Positions 24,162 through 36,472 are shown, numbered from the stretch's first letter. The stretch is 64,000 nt of DNA from Trematomus loennbergii (GCA_012861695.1 JAAOOA010000060.1:2014071-2078070), one strand, 5' to 3'. The notes: a model not told the origin generated them from the letters alone. Numbers and translations are program-made.

Positions 24162-27100
24162 TTAGTATTGCTTTGAAAAGCCTTGTCTCGTCCTCTTCAG
24201 GGATAACTTCCCCTGCTTGGTAACTCTGGTGCAGCAGTATCCTGTGGGGGTGTGGGGGTTGCTCTCTGAGTGTTGGATCTTCTGGTGCCTCTTCAGGTTG
24301 CTGGGATGGGAGAAGCGGCGGCTGCAGACGGAGCAGCTGAAGGGTCTCTCTCCGGTGTGCACGTTGCAGTGGATGTCCAGCTGGCTCTGGCACACAAACC
24401 TCTTGCCGCAGAGCAGGCAGGCGTAGGGCTTCTCCCTGGTGTGCCGGGCCAGGTGCTTCCGCAGGTCCGACTCCAGGAAGAAGCGTTTGGTGCAGATGGT
24501 GCAGCCGTACAGACGCTCCATGGTGACAGCGTGGTGGAAGGCCAGATGGAAGCTGCTGGAGAAGGCTTGTAGTGGCTGTGGTGGGGGGGGTGGTGTTGGC
24601 TCGCAGGGCGGTGTAGATCCACGGAGGAGTTGATACCAGAGCTAATCCCACCACTAGATGTTCCTGGAATGGCATCTGGAGGTAGAACGAACCTTTCCTG
24701 CAGTGAGGACTTCACTTGCACTGATTCCAGCCCAGCGCCCAACTGAATCCTGGGTGATGTGGTTTGATCATGTCCGTTTTTCTCTCTTCCTGCTTCTGTC
24801 TTTATCTGGTTTGCATCTGACCACACACACCCCTCTGATGCCGCCTCTCCATCAATGACTATCACCTCTGACAGGGAGGATGTGTCTAAAGCAGCCTTAT
24901 TATCTTTCCTGATGTCCGTTACGTCGGCACAAGAAGCGACCACACTGCCGGCTCCTGAGTCCAGCGGCTCACTGTCCCCTGCTCTGACATCACTTCCTGT
25001 TAGCATCAGCTGGGAACTGTGGGTCGTGTCACTGCTGTCAGTTACAGCTGTCCTGCCGACAACTAATGTGACGATGTCAGATCCACTGACCTCCTTTTCG
25101 CGATGGCATCTGGCGTCCATCGGGGGGCCGGGGGGTGACGTGGCGGGGTTGGCGTCTCCTCTAACGTCTGCCGCCTCGCGGTGGGGGGTTCCAGTCTCCA
25201 TTGTTTCCTCCACCTTGACGATTAGCAGTCCCTCCTCCTCCTCAGGCTCTGCTGACTGAGAGGACACACTGATTAAAATAACTAAAATGATGTTATAAAA
25301 ATACTAATAGGATTAAACTGCTGCCTATAGTTTAATACTAAATGATAAAGGATACCAGATGTTTTGATAAAACAAGTCACATACTGTATGTTTTGGCTTT
25401 TGCTAGGGCTGCCTTATTGTTTTATTAAGGTTTTTTTCAGCTAAGATATATATAGTCGATTTATCATTTTGAAATGCTTTTTCATGCTGAATTACCTATT
25501 TCTAAGAAAATGATGAGCACACCTCTGTTATACAGAAGATATAAAGTTGTGTTTCTGTGACGGGGGATTTTATGATCATTTGACTAATGTACAGGGGAGA
25601 TACAGCATATTGGCTTTCTGTACAAAATAAACCAACACACTCTTTGTTTTGGGAGACAGGTGTGTAACACAGCAGACTGCCATAGGTTTACCTCTGTGTT
25701 TCTCCACACATAATACGGTTGGTTACTGTATTCAGTTGAACATATAACAGGTGCAGACTATAAATGCACTAATATACTCAGTTTTCTTTTACTTATCCAA
25801 TTGTTCTGCCAATTGAGTGCTGAAATAAGTGTAGGGGAACACCTGACACACAGCGGAGAAAGTGACACCAGCTAACCTTTGAGTGGTTGACCTTTTCTTT
25901 TCTTAGATGATCAATCCACTATCAATATTTTGTGACTATGGACTCATGTAAATGAGATCCAGGATGAACTCAGATAGAACTAGAAGCAGGGTCATATGAG
26001 TGTAGTTTTAACTGTGTACTATGATTGCACTACATTCCACATTTAAATCATTTTCTACCTCTCCCCTATGTCTGCATAAAATAATTTATAATTGCAAACA
26101 AACCAAAATAACGTCATGGCTAAATGTATGTCCCCCCTAAAAAAAACTAAAAAAACAAGACAGGCCAATATAATTTTTTTTTTCTTGAATTGGTATCTAC
26201 CTCAGCTTTGGTGGTGGTGACCACCTCTTGATCAGGGTCCTGGTCCAGGTTGATGGGTTGGATCTTCCTTGAAGACTGCTGAGTCGCTGGGTCTCGGTTC
26301 AGAAACCTGGTCCTGGCCTGCAGCATGGGGCCTGCTGGGAAATAAGAAGGACATTAATTGGTTACAAATGACTAAACTAGTCTTATGATCTAATGATCAG
26401 ATCATTCACTGTGAAAGAGCAGGTGTTGTGCGGCCGTTCTGGAGTGTTGGGTTATGTCCTGTTGTGAACTGTAACCCCCTAAAGTAGAACACTAGACTTC
26501 ATATTTCAAATATACTGCTTCCCGTCAGCTTAAATGATTATTTATGATGGTTGTAATTCCTTTATGAAAGCAATATAAATAATCTCACACAGCTAGAAAA
26601 GATAAGAAAAGATGGGAAAATATTTTTCTTCAGAACTGTAACAATGGTTTGACTTTATTTACAATATCCCCTTCCACCATAAATAAATCATTCATAAAAC
26701 AATTATATAATTATGTATAACAGAACACTACGGGAGGGAATCAGGGCCACAAGACATTTTGAGTTTGACTTTAATCTCAGAATTCTAAGAAAATAGCTAC
26801 AATTCTGAGAAAAAAGCCATATTTCTGAGAAAAGTCAGAAAGAACTCTGAGGGAAAAAAGTCCGTTAGAATTCTGAGAAAAAAGTCAGAATTCTATTTAT
26901 CTTCTGTAGAACACACATGCTAGGTTATGTCTATTGTTCAGCAATATGAAGACATTTTAAAGTTCCAGGTGTCGGGGCTTCTTACCGGCCAGTGAGTCCC
27001 TGCTCTGCCGGTGGAGGGGGCGGACCCCGGGGAAGCGGCCGCCGGTGAAGCCCTCCGCTCCCCTCACTCTCTCCGCCCGGTACCTGGCGACCTGCAGCTC

Positions 27101-27274
27101 CATCAGTTTGAGTTTCCGTCGCAGGAACTCGTTGTCCTTCTGGCTCCGGGACATCTGCAGGTGTACCACCGTATATCCGTCGTCTACAACTTTACAAATT
27201 TCCGCCACGGCCGCATTAGCCAGCACCTCCATGATGGAGGCGATCTGAGAGTGGAACTCCACGGAGGTCGACAT
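24162..27274 (-). CDS. C2H2 zinc-finger protein B (3 exons, 3 fingers)
   Basis: Exon 1 (27274-26986) starts ATG-TCG and encodes the same first-exon module as gene A ([20 protein letters not shown], then a coiled coil), ending in phase 1. Exon 2 (26334-26201) has a NAGNAG acceptor, so its first codon may vary by three bases. Exon 3 (25255-24162) begins [17 protein letters not shown], a conserved acidic opening of fish zinc-finger genes, and ends with three fingers near the C-terminus. The last finger has H-x4-H. Just upstream of finger 1 a degenerate finger keeps its histidine half but lacks the cysteines. A G run at 24583-24590 is one base short and shifts the frame before the fingers; with it counted, the total is 505 codons. 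It is probably a nuclear DNA-binding protein of unknown target. Confidence 0.85.
25268..26200. other. Intron 2 of zinc-finger gene B
   Basis: No feature other than splice borders was recognised. The sequence is AT-rich. Confidence 0.5.
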
Positions 27275-28050
27275 TGTCACAGCGAGTCTGAAACACCCGG
27301 CTGTTTAAATAAAGGACCTGCTTCCTTAAAACAACACGGACAGTCCTGAAGCGTTGACGTGCTATCTGAAACGCATAGCTAGGTGTTTTGAAGTGATCCT
27401 AAAGTCGGATAAAACGTGTACACAGACAGCTGTTGGAGTCTTGTTGATATGATGGTTGGTTGCACAATGTCAATATTTCACAGTAGCCTACTTCCCAATA
27501 ACTACACCACCACAGCGCCCCCTCCGTTCAGGAGCGGACCTGCACCACAGTAACTACACTGTCGTTACACATTTAGAAGATATTACTGTACCTGACCCTG
27601 GTATCATCAGTGGAGTAACAACAAGGTGCATTTACTCAACTACTGTACTTAAATAAGAGTTACTTGTACTTTACATTAGTATTTTTCATTTCATGCTGCT
27701 TTTTACTTCATTACATTATGCAGATTTAGGTTATTAGGTTGTACAAAAACCAACTCACATTATATTATAAGTTAAGTAACCCAGAAGTGTAAAGTCATTA
27801 AATAAACCCCAATTTTACCAAGGGCAACATTGAAGTGATGAATACATAAATATAACAGTCTTTTGTATTAAATGATTTAAAATATGGCGCTTAAAATGAT
27901 TGTTTTGATAATGAGTACTTTTACTTTTGGTACTTAGACTATTTTTGTAATGCTAATACTATTTTTCTTCTACTTAAGTAACATTTTGAATGCAGGACAT
28001 TTACTTGTCTCTGACTATTTTTACACTGTAGTATTGCTACTTTTACTTAA

Positions 28051-28836
28051 CCCTTAGATGCACGACTGGACCCTACACTCTTCCATAAGTGGGTCAAAAA
28101 GGACCCGTATTAGAATAATATTTGTTTTTATGCCATTTTTGTCATTTTGGTTAAGAGAAATCACTTGTATAATATTTAGTATTATATTTTGTTCACACTA
28201 GAAATATTTTATATTTAATTTTTCACTATTTATAATTTTAGACATTTTTGAACATATCGATGCAAAGATCTCCGCTATTCTGAGACCCTCACAGTATTCC
28301 AGTCCCTTTTCAAAACTCATCTCTTGTCTACTCATAGCCCACCCCCCATCAATCCATGCCGGTTGATCAAGTTTGATAGTCCTATACCCCCCACCCTAAC
28401 CTTCCCTTATATTGTAAAGCGATTTTGAGTCCTTGAAAAGCCCTATAAAAATATAATGTATTATTATTATTATACTGACAGGTTTCAGATCTTGCCGTGT
28501 AAAATAATCTTCCTGAGAGGTGCACTTGTGATGTAGTCTGTGTGGTCCACAGTGAATGTATTCCTGACAGCAACAGGTGATAAGAATCAAAGGTTCCCAG
28601 ATGATCCCATAGAAAATGCATGCGGGTAATTTTTGACCCACTTATGGAAGCTTGGGGTAGAAATACAAAAACTACAATTTCTTAAAATGTAAATTAAAAA
28701 TTTGAATTGCATGATATCCAAAACATGTTTTTTGAGGAATAGCTGGAATATGAAATGATAAAAAAATGTAATTACAAAGATACTCTAAGAAAACCACCTC
28801 ACCGGGTCAAAAAAGACCCACTTATGCATCTAAGGG
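28051..28836. mobile_element. TTAA-flanked element, 786 bp (piggyBac-like MITE)
   Basis: The ends CCCTTAGATGCA and TGCATCTAAGGG are perfect inverted repeats. TTAA lies on both sides (28047-28050, 28837-28840). Subterminal inverted motifs (CATAAGTGGGTCAAAAAGGAC and its counterpart) follow. It carries a LINE 3' tail inside and no transposase. Confidence 0.8.
28265..28480 (+). mobile_element. LINE 3' tail fragment
   Basis: The text resembles the C-terminal end of a fish L2/Rex1-type LINE ORF (FQSLFKTHLLST-like when read through) and a 3' UTR with AAGCGATTTTGAGTCCTTGA, ending in (ATT)n. It sits within the TTAA-flanked element. Confidence 0.55.
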
Positions 28837-29013
28837 TTAAGTAAATAATATGAATACTTCTTCTTCCACCTCTGTTTAAGATTCTATATCAGAAGATATA
28901 GAATTTATGGTATACATGATAACAATGTGGTTCTTACACCAATGGGAGGCAGCAATGCGCTTAACTGTGCCTAATCTGTCGAAAAAGAAGAAGAGAAGGT
29001 GTCCACACTCCGG

Positions 29014-29965
29014 GGGTGTTTCTCAATCGCGAGTAAAGCTGCTGCAGAGCCACTATTTCAAGCATACTACGTCATCGAGTGCCGCCGAAGTACTGTTCCA
29101 ATCTCCAGCATACTTGGAAATCTACCGAGCCCGGCGTACTTCGTTAGGAGAAATTTCGAGGCTGCACATGTGTAGACTCATCTACAGCAGCTCCTCCATC
29201 ATTCAGGAAAAGATCATAGATTTTTTTCCCGTGTTCAGTGAATGCAACAGAGGCAAGACACCAGACCAACCAGAGAGTTGAATGGAAATAAACATCTGTC
29301 TTATTGACAGGTAGGCTACCTATCCTGTGAGCTGTGACAATGTTTAAACTGTCAGTCGGACTCAGAGGGTGTTTCTCAATCGCGAGTACGCTTGCTTGGT
29401 AGCACATGTCTGCCGAGCATCTTGCTTCAGAAGCGAGTCAAGAATACTTCCTGGCATTCGGAAAACGAAGTGTGGAACAGGCTAGCAAGTGTGCAGGTGT
29501 GCGTCATATGAGAGGCCCCGCCTTACATCTTCCGCCACAGATTTGGGGAAATTGGTCCGTGCGCAAAGCATTGTGGGGATTTTAAGACCGCGAAGTCTAC
29601 TCATGTGCAGCCTCGATATTTCTCCAAACGGAGTACGCCGGGCTCGGTAGATTTCCAAGTATGCTGGAGATTGGAACAGTACTTCGGCGGCACTCGATGA
29701 CGTAGTATGCTTGAAATAGTGGCTCTGAAGCAGCTTTACTCGCGATTGAGAAACACCCAGGCCGTTTCTCAATCGCGAGTACGCTTGCTTGGTAGCACAT
29801 GTCTTCCGAGTCACTTCCTTCAGAAGCTAGGCAAGAATCCTTCCTGGCATTCGGAAAACGAAGAGTGGAACAGGCTAGCAAGTGTGCAGGTGTGCGTCAT
29901 ATGAGAGGCTCCGCCTTACATTCCACCACAGATTTGGGGAAATTGGTCCGTGCGCAATCCTCCGT
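29014..29965. mobile_element. Cluster of TTTCTCAATCGCGAGTA MITEs
   Basis: 29367-29758 is a complete element (392 bp) whose ends GGGTGTTTCTCAATCGCGAG and reverse complement match exactly. A partial copy precedes it (29014-29170, inverted) and another follows (29761-29965, same orientation as its left half). Three copies side by side suggest repeated insertion or local rearrangement. Confidence 0.8.
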
Positions 29966-30120
29966 GTTTGAACCTCTAAAATCGCTGCATAGCCGATTTT
30001 TTGGACTGGATTATCACAGAGAGGCTCAACATTCTTTATAACACAGTTTGAGATTTGTGAAACCTTAATTCTATTTGTGAAAATTAAAATAAGGGAGATT
30101 TCAGTGCTTTTTTCGCATCT
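29955..30120 (-). repeat. Dispersed repeat X, copy interrupted by a LINE
   Basis: Read on the minus strand this starts AGATGCGAAAAAAGC and runs through GTTATAAAGAATGTT and GCTATGCAGCG to GGTTCAAACACGGAGGATTG. Plus-strand copies lie at 35125-35245 and 36473-36645. It directly abuts the 3' end of the LINE. Confidence 0.75.
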
Positions 30121-33118
30121 TATTTCATTTCATTTCAAACCTTTATTTATTCAGGTTGTATCCCATTGAGATCATTGACCTCTTTTTCAAGGGAGACCTG
30201 CTCAAGTAGGTTCCACATGAAACATTAAAAACATAAACAGAACAACAAAAGGACATCATACAGTAGCATTACAGGGATTACAAATTACATACTATCCACA
30301 TGAACAGGTACCAACAGCTTCCGATTCAGTAGCATCTAACCGAGCTTTAAAAACATTTAGTGGCAACAGATTGCTCAGTTTCCATTTTAATTGCAGACTA
30401 TTCCAGGACAGTGGAGCTGCGCATCTAAATGCTATTTTCCCTAAGACAGTCCTAGCAGTTGGCACATTTAATAAAACCACAGCATGCGATCTCAGGCAGT
30501 AGCCACTTACAATTCGCCGTGAGATCAGGGAGCAGATGTAGGATGGAAGTTTCCCTAACATGGCTTTATATATAAAAATGTACCAGTGACTGAGCCTCCG
30601 TACAGTTAGTGAAGGCAGACCAGCCCTTGCATACAGGGTACAGTGATGGTTTAATGCTTTACAGTTTGTCACAAATCTCAGTGCACTGTGATACGCAGCA
30701 TCTAACTTGACCAGGCAATTGGCAGGTGCATTCATATAAATCAGATCACCATAGTCCAGCACAGGTAAAAAGGTCACAGTGACTAGCCTTTTTCTGGCCT
30801 CGAGCGAGAAACAGGACTTGTTCCTGTAAAAGAAACCTAGTCTAACCCTCAGTTTTTTAAGCAGGATATTGACATGACGTTTAAAAGTGAGACAATCATC
30901 AAGCCAGATACCAAGGTATTTGTAACAGGCAACCACTTCAAGTTTTATTCCTTGCGTAGTTAAAATATCTAAAACAGGCTCTGGTGTCTTTTTGGCTTTT
31001 GAAAAGAGCATTACCTTGGTTTTATCACATTTAAAAGAAGCTTTAGTTCAGAGAGCTGAGTCTGAATAATGTTAAAAGCAGCTTGCAATTCAACAACAGC
31101 CTCCTTAATGGAGGGACATGCACAGTACATAACGGTATCGTCCGCATAAAAATGTAAGGTTGCTCCATCGACATTTTCACCTAAACTATTGATGTAGATG
31201 GAGAATAAAAGTGGACCTAAAACAGAACCTTGAGGAACACCATTAGTAATGTTTAACCACTCAGAAGACAGCCCATCAAAATGAACACATTGGGACCTTT
31301 CAGAGAGGTAGTTCACAAACCACCCCACTGCATGGCTGGATAAGCCAATACTGAGTAGCCTCTGCTTTAAGATGCGATGATCGACGGTATCAAACGCTTT
31401 GGAAAGGTCAATAAATAGAGCTGCACAACTCTGCTTATTATCTAAAATACTCGCCACATCATTCACCACTTTCATTGTGGCAGTGATGGTGCTATGTTGC
31501 TTTCTGAAGCCTGACTGATGTTTAGACAGGATGTCATTTGTACATAAAAACACCTTTACCTGTTCACTCACTAGGCGTTCAAGAACCTTAGCCAGAACTG
31601 ACAATTTAGAGATGGGCCTATAATTATTTAAAACAGTTGCCTCCCCTCCTTTCAGCAAAGGCAGGACATACGCTGACTTCCACAGTTTTGGAATTGTGTT
31701 TGTGCTGAGGGAGAGGTTAAAAAGAGTAGTGAGAGGTGGAGCAATAAAATCTGCAGCTATCTTTAAAAAGAAAGGTTCCACGTTGGGGCCGGCCGGTTTC
31801 TTAGGATCTAACTTGGTTAAAGCTTCACGAACAACATCAACAGTAAAAGGAGTAAAACTGAAAGGGTTTTCCAGACCACATTGTTCAGAGTCACCGACTG
31901 TGGTGTTCACAGAAGCAGAGTTAGTCACAGAATCAAACATAGAACCAGGACACAAAATGCTCATTAAAACAATTTAACATAGTAGCCCTGTCCGATATAG
32001 AGCCAGATGCTGTGGTAATGCACGGAGGTAGCTCATTTCGGATCTCACCGGTGGATAGCGATTTTATGGCTTTCCAAAATTTCCTAGGATTATTTAGGTT
32101 TTCTGTAGTAACTGACAAATAGTACTTCGACTTAGCACTTTTGACCTGTGAAGTGAAGCTATTTCTTAGTTGCCTAAAACGCAGCCATTCTACCTCTGAG
32201 CCTGATTTCCTAGCCTTTGCCCAGGCCTTGTTTCTCTCATGTAGGAGACTGGACAGTTCAGCAGAAAACCAAGGATTGTCTCGTCCCTTTACTCTAAAAG
32301 TACGTAGGGGTGCATGTCTATCTATAATTTCCATAAAACCAAGATAAAAATAAGACCATGCAGTTTCAACATCAGCACACAGATCGATTTTTCCCCAATC
32401 AAACCCAAACAGATCATGAACAAAACCCTGCTCCACAAAATGTTTTATGTGTCTCTTAATAATAATACGGGTTTAACCTTTTGGACCTTAGTGTCCCTAA
32501 TTGTGGCTACAACACAGTGGTCACTCACATCATTTGCAAATACTCCCACAGATGGGTATTTATAGGGAACATTAGTTAGAATGAGATCAATTAGGGGATT
32601 TATTAGGGGACTTAACGTTAGGGCGAGTAGGACTGTCAACAATCTGAGTAACATTCAGAGAGATACAAAGGTTTTTAAAATCCTCTGATACTGCAGTTAA
32701 CCAGTCCCAGTTAAAATCTCCAAGTAGCACTATTTCCTTGTAGTCTAGTTGTGATAAAAGTTTTGCTAGTGAAGACAAGGAGTCCTTGACAGCTGAGGGG
32801 GGTCTGTAACACCCACCACCATGACTTGTTGCCCCTTTGCCACTTCTATATTTAAGGCTAAAAATTCGAATTGCTTACTGACAGATTTGGAGATCAATGT
32901 GGTTACACTGAACTTATTTTAACATAAATGGCAACTCCACCACCTTTATTAGGCCGGTCGGTACGATACACATTATAGCCATTTAAGGATATGTCAGAGG
33001 CCAAAATAGTTTTATTTAGCCATGTTTCTGATAACACAATGACGTCAGCGTCAGTCGAGCTTGCCCAAATGCGGACAAAATCTAGTTTACCTAACAGACT
33101 GCGCACATTCAAGTGTGG
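30121..33118 (-). mobile_element. Jockey-superfamily LINE (L2/Rex1-like), 5'-truncated
   Basis: Minus-strand frames follow the order of a LINE ORF2. 33121-32903 is the apurinic endonuclease N-terminus (NVRSLLGKLD, VIVLSETWL). 32436-31933 is the linker. 31964-31011 is the reverse transcriptase with DLSKAFDTVDH, GVPQGSVLGPLLF and the catalytic YADD at 31148-31137. 31011-30292 is the thumb and C-terminus (YKYLGIWLDD). ORF1 and the extreme 5' end are missing, and the frame shifts several times, so no single intact ORF exists. A 5-bp direct repeat AGATG borders both ends (33119-33123, 30116-30120). Confidence 0.85.
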
Positions 33119-33139
33119 CATCTAGACCACATAAGACCA

Positions 33140-34429
33140 GGGGCCTCATTTATAAAGGGATATACGCTCAAAAAATGGCGTAAGCCAGTTTCTACGCAAT
33201 GTTTGCGATTTATAAAATTCTAACTTGATGGGAAAATGTGCGGTCCTCCACGCAAACTCTAACCCATGCGTACGCACTAAGCACAACAACGGGAGAGACG
33301 AGAAACTGCGACACCGTTGGCAGAAGGAAGAATGGAGAGAAATATGTGGAAATAAATAAAATGTTACCTCTCATTTATCAATATGAAGAATTCATTTTCA
33401 AACATTGATTAAAGCCAATCTTAAAATGATTAAACAAACGCCTGTTTGAGACTCCTCAGTGCACACAAAAACTTGGAGAAATAAATAAATACAGATATGT
33501 TATTTAAAACCACCTCGAATATGTTGTGTTAATGTTATGAAATGTTTTCTCATAAATGATGCGGTAAGCAGAAGGACAAAATTACGTCTAAACTGACACC
33601 GTTTTGCATTTCTATAGGTTGTAGATACGAGCATGGTTTTATATACTATCACGTTTAATCGTGTTTTATGCCGTTTGCCAAGACTTGATAAGTCGCTCGT
33701 AAAACACAGGAGGTATGGAAACTAAGAACACCATATGTGGTCAATTGTACAGCTAATATAACACAACACATTGTATTTCCTTTAATTGGTGGATTATGGA
33801 TATATAGTTGCTGATCGACAGCTGGAACACAAACCACCAAATACAACAAAATAATTCAGATCCAGTCGTCATGACTCCACTCCGGAGGGATTCCCCCATC
33901 ATTTCTTACAGTTTCTCATCAAGGGGGGGTCTCCTGTCCCGGGACAAACACACTGCCTGAGGAAGGTTATGTGTATTTTTTTTGTCATTAACTTTTTTCG
34001 GACCACTTTATTTATTTTGGTGACGATCCGACCTCCATGCTGCTACTCTGGTTCAAACTGCATCCACCAAACAATATGATTTATCTCCACCTCCCCACAA
34101 TAACCTAAATCTGACACGGTGTGAGATGTCTTTTTTAGCTGTTCTGTCGTCATTTCCTGCGATCTTCTTCATGCAGTCAGTCAAAATGAATGAATGGGCG
34201 TTTCTTTGACTATTTATAGGCAAATATGGGCGTTACGAGTCGATTGTGATTTATAAAGGGAAACAGGCGTAGGAAGTGCCGTACGCACTTCCCTCGCCGG
34301 TACGCAATGTTTTGTGAATCGGAAAATGGCGGAAAATGTATGTACCTATTTTTGTGCTTTGTACTACGTAAGCAACCTTCCCACGTCAATCCTAAGCAAG
34401 GCGTTATAAATGAGGCCCCTGGTCTCCTG
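33140..34429. mobile_element. 1.29-kb GGGGCCTCATTTATAA element, copy 1
   Basis: The ends GGGGCCTCATTTATAA and TTATAAATGAGGCCCC are perfect inverted repeats. Copies of about the same length and high visible identity lie at 39090-40371 (opposite orientation) and 58450-59746 (same orientation). A ~64-codon frame (minus, 33849-33655) recurs in the copies but resembles no known protein. It is a non-autonomous DNA element. Confidence 0.85.
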
Positions 34430-34502
34430 AAAAGCAGGTGCAGCCTACAAACAAGAGCAGGGAGGAGGAGACACAGTCATGCATTACAATCATAAATCTA
34501 GG

Positions 34503-34698
34503 GAGGCGTGTGGCGCAGTGGATAGAGCCTTCATTTTGGGATCAGGGAGTCACAGGTTCAAACCTCACTGCAGTCAGCATGTCGTTGTGTCCCTGAGACA
34601 CTTCACCCCAAATTGCTCCTGTGGGGATTGCCCACAGTATTGAGTATGTAAGTCGCTTTGGATAAAAGCGTCTAACAAGTAACATGTAATGTAATAAA
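34503..34698 (+). mobile_element. tRNA-derived SINE
   Basis: The head resembles a tRNA, with an A box TGGCGCAGTGG (34511-34521) and a B box GGTTCAAACC (34555-34564). The tail is TTGGATAAAAGCGTCTAACA followed by ATGTAATGTAATAA. A second copy lies inverted at 41815-42030. It is not a tRNA gene. Confidence 0.8.
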
Positions 34699-35124
34699 GC
34701 AGAACAACAAAAACAGTTAGCCAAAAGCAAAGCTGGATCATTTATTAATTGCTGTTAAAGCATAAACAGTTAGAATGCTTTAGTAAGTTTTGCTTTAACT
34801 TTAATAAAATGATCCTGTGAGGATAATAAGTTAATTTGAAGCAGACTCAGTGTCAGGGTTGGGGAAAAATAGGACCCAAATGCAGTAAAAGGACTAAAAG
34901 GTCAGGTAACAAAAAGCGAGCTTTATTTCCCAAAGCTGAATGACAAAAGAAAACAAGGAACAATTTAACATACCAAAACCGGGGGAGTACGAGGAAGGAT
35001 CAGGACAAAAAACCTCAGGAACAAACATGAGCGTGACAGCTAGCATGGACAAGAGCAAAGAGACTAACAGGTATCATAGACGAGAAACGACGACGAACAG
35101 ACATGGAGCACAGGGGAAGACAAG
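34699..35124. other. Intergenic stretch
   Basis: Nothing firmly recognised. A segment beginning GTCAGGGTTGGGGAAAAATA (about 34853) looks like the end of some repeat. Confidence 0.35.
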
Positions 35125-35245
35125 ACAATGCGAAAAAAGCACTGAAATCTCCCTTTTTTGTATTTTCACAAATAGAATAAAGGTTTCACAAATCTAAAAC
35201 TGTGTTATAAAGAATGTTTAGACTCTCTGGGATAATCCAGTCCAG
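35125..35245 (+). repeat. Dispersed repeat X, partial copy
   Basis: The copy begins ATGCGAAAAAAGCACTGAAA and stays alignable to about 35245 (GATAATCCAGTCCAG). The left flank differs from the other two copies. Confidence 0.7.
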
Positions 35246-36472
35246 ATTTGATGAGTCTAGGTATAGTGGTTTTATGGCGCATTTTGAAGTAAAAAGATAT
35301 GATTCTAAACTGTATTGAAGTAAAGATGTATTATTTTGAATTGTATTTTAGTGAACATGTTTGAACTGTTTGAGTAATCACACTCCTGGGTCATACACAC
35401 ACCCTGTCCCTTTTACCTCAACACACCAGATGCTGTTTTTAAGGTAGATTTGGGTCTCTTTTTATGGAGGCACTAAAGGTTTAATTGTTTGAAAAGAAAA
35501 GTTTATGAGATAACTCCCCTGGAAAAGGTAGGGAGGGGAGATCGGGACGGAGATAAGAATTGACTTTTGACCTTAGGGGACTTTGGAATTTCAAGTCCTG
35601 GGGAGAACTATTGACCTCACCAGAAGCGAATCCAGCCAGTCAGGGCACTTGGGGGAGGTGGTCAGTTTAAACAGCCCCTCCCCAGGGGTTCTCTGATTCG
35701 CTTGGGAGAAAAATGGGAAGGAAGAGTTGAGCAACCTCCGCCCCAAAAATAGATAGAAATACTAATGTTTGTGTGTGTAAAAATGCTTCTGGTTTGTTGA
35801 AAGCTGGTGCTAGAAGATGGTAAACCGCATCACAAACCTGGAGTCCATACTTCTCGTTTTCTGAAAGCTGGTCTGTCTACCTGTAAAACCGCATCACGAA
35901 CCTGAAGCCCGGGGTACTCGAGTACTCTGTATAACTTGTATATGTGTTTTGTTTCCTACTAGAAGTAAACTCAGATAATTTGTTATAACTTTGATTCCGG
36001 TGTTTTCAATTCCTTCTTATTTTAATAGAGATTTCAGCCTCATCCAACGAACGGCGTGTAGCAGAGGTGTTCTATCCCAACAATTTCCACTACACGGCCT
36101 CGCTCGGCCTCGCTCGATATGGCTAGGCCTCGTTAGGACTGGCTCACTTTATGGCGCATTTCCATTACAGTTTAGGAACTGGGGTAGTATCTATAGTAAC
36201 GCATCTACATCTTAGTGACGTAGTTGTAGCCCCCTTGCCAGCGATTCTCTCTCTAGTTTAGCATACTCAGCCCGACTCAGCCTCGTTGTCTCTGGCCCTA
36301 GACCCACGATTTTATGAGGCCAGAAAAACTGTGAATTAGGACCCGCCGGCCGGTACTAGGCCAAGTGGAAACGCAACCAAAAACGGGCCGCTGACGTCAC
36401 AGCCCTCTTAAACCGTGCTCCGCGCTGTAGTGGAAACGCGCCATTAGATCAGGACCTGGTCTTATGTGGTCT
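35246..36472. other. Repeat-like intergenic stretch
   Basis: 36084-36440 has imperfect inverted ends (TTTCCACTACACGGCCTCG near 36086; TGTAGTGGAAACGCG near 36427), suggesting another small DNA element. No gene is supported. Confidence 0.4.

Larger units (their letters stand above)
27605..28880. repeat. TACTTAAGTA-rich dispersed repeat, split by a TTAA element
   Basis: 27605-28050 and 28837-28880 form one copy of a repeat built of TACTTAAGTAAAAGTA motifs and ending CCACCTCTG. Removing 28051-28836 plus one TTAA restores a continuous TACTTTTACTTAAGTAA run. Other copies or pieces: 38030-38140, 43808-44336, 46350-46530, 52222-52693, 54764-55308, 57838-58213. Confidence 0.75.

Noticed and set aside
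34503..34575. tRNA gene
   Set aside because: A and B boxes are present, but the stems do not pair well and the sequence continues into a SINE tail; a second copy exists at 41815-42030.
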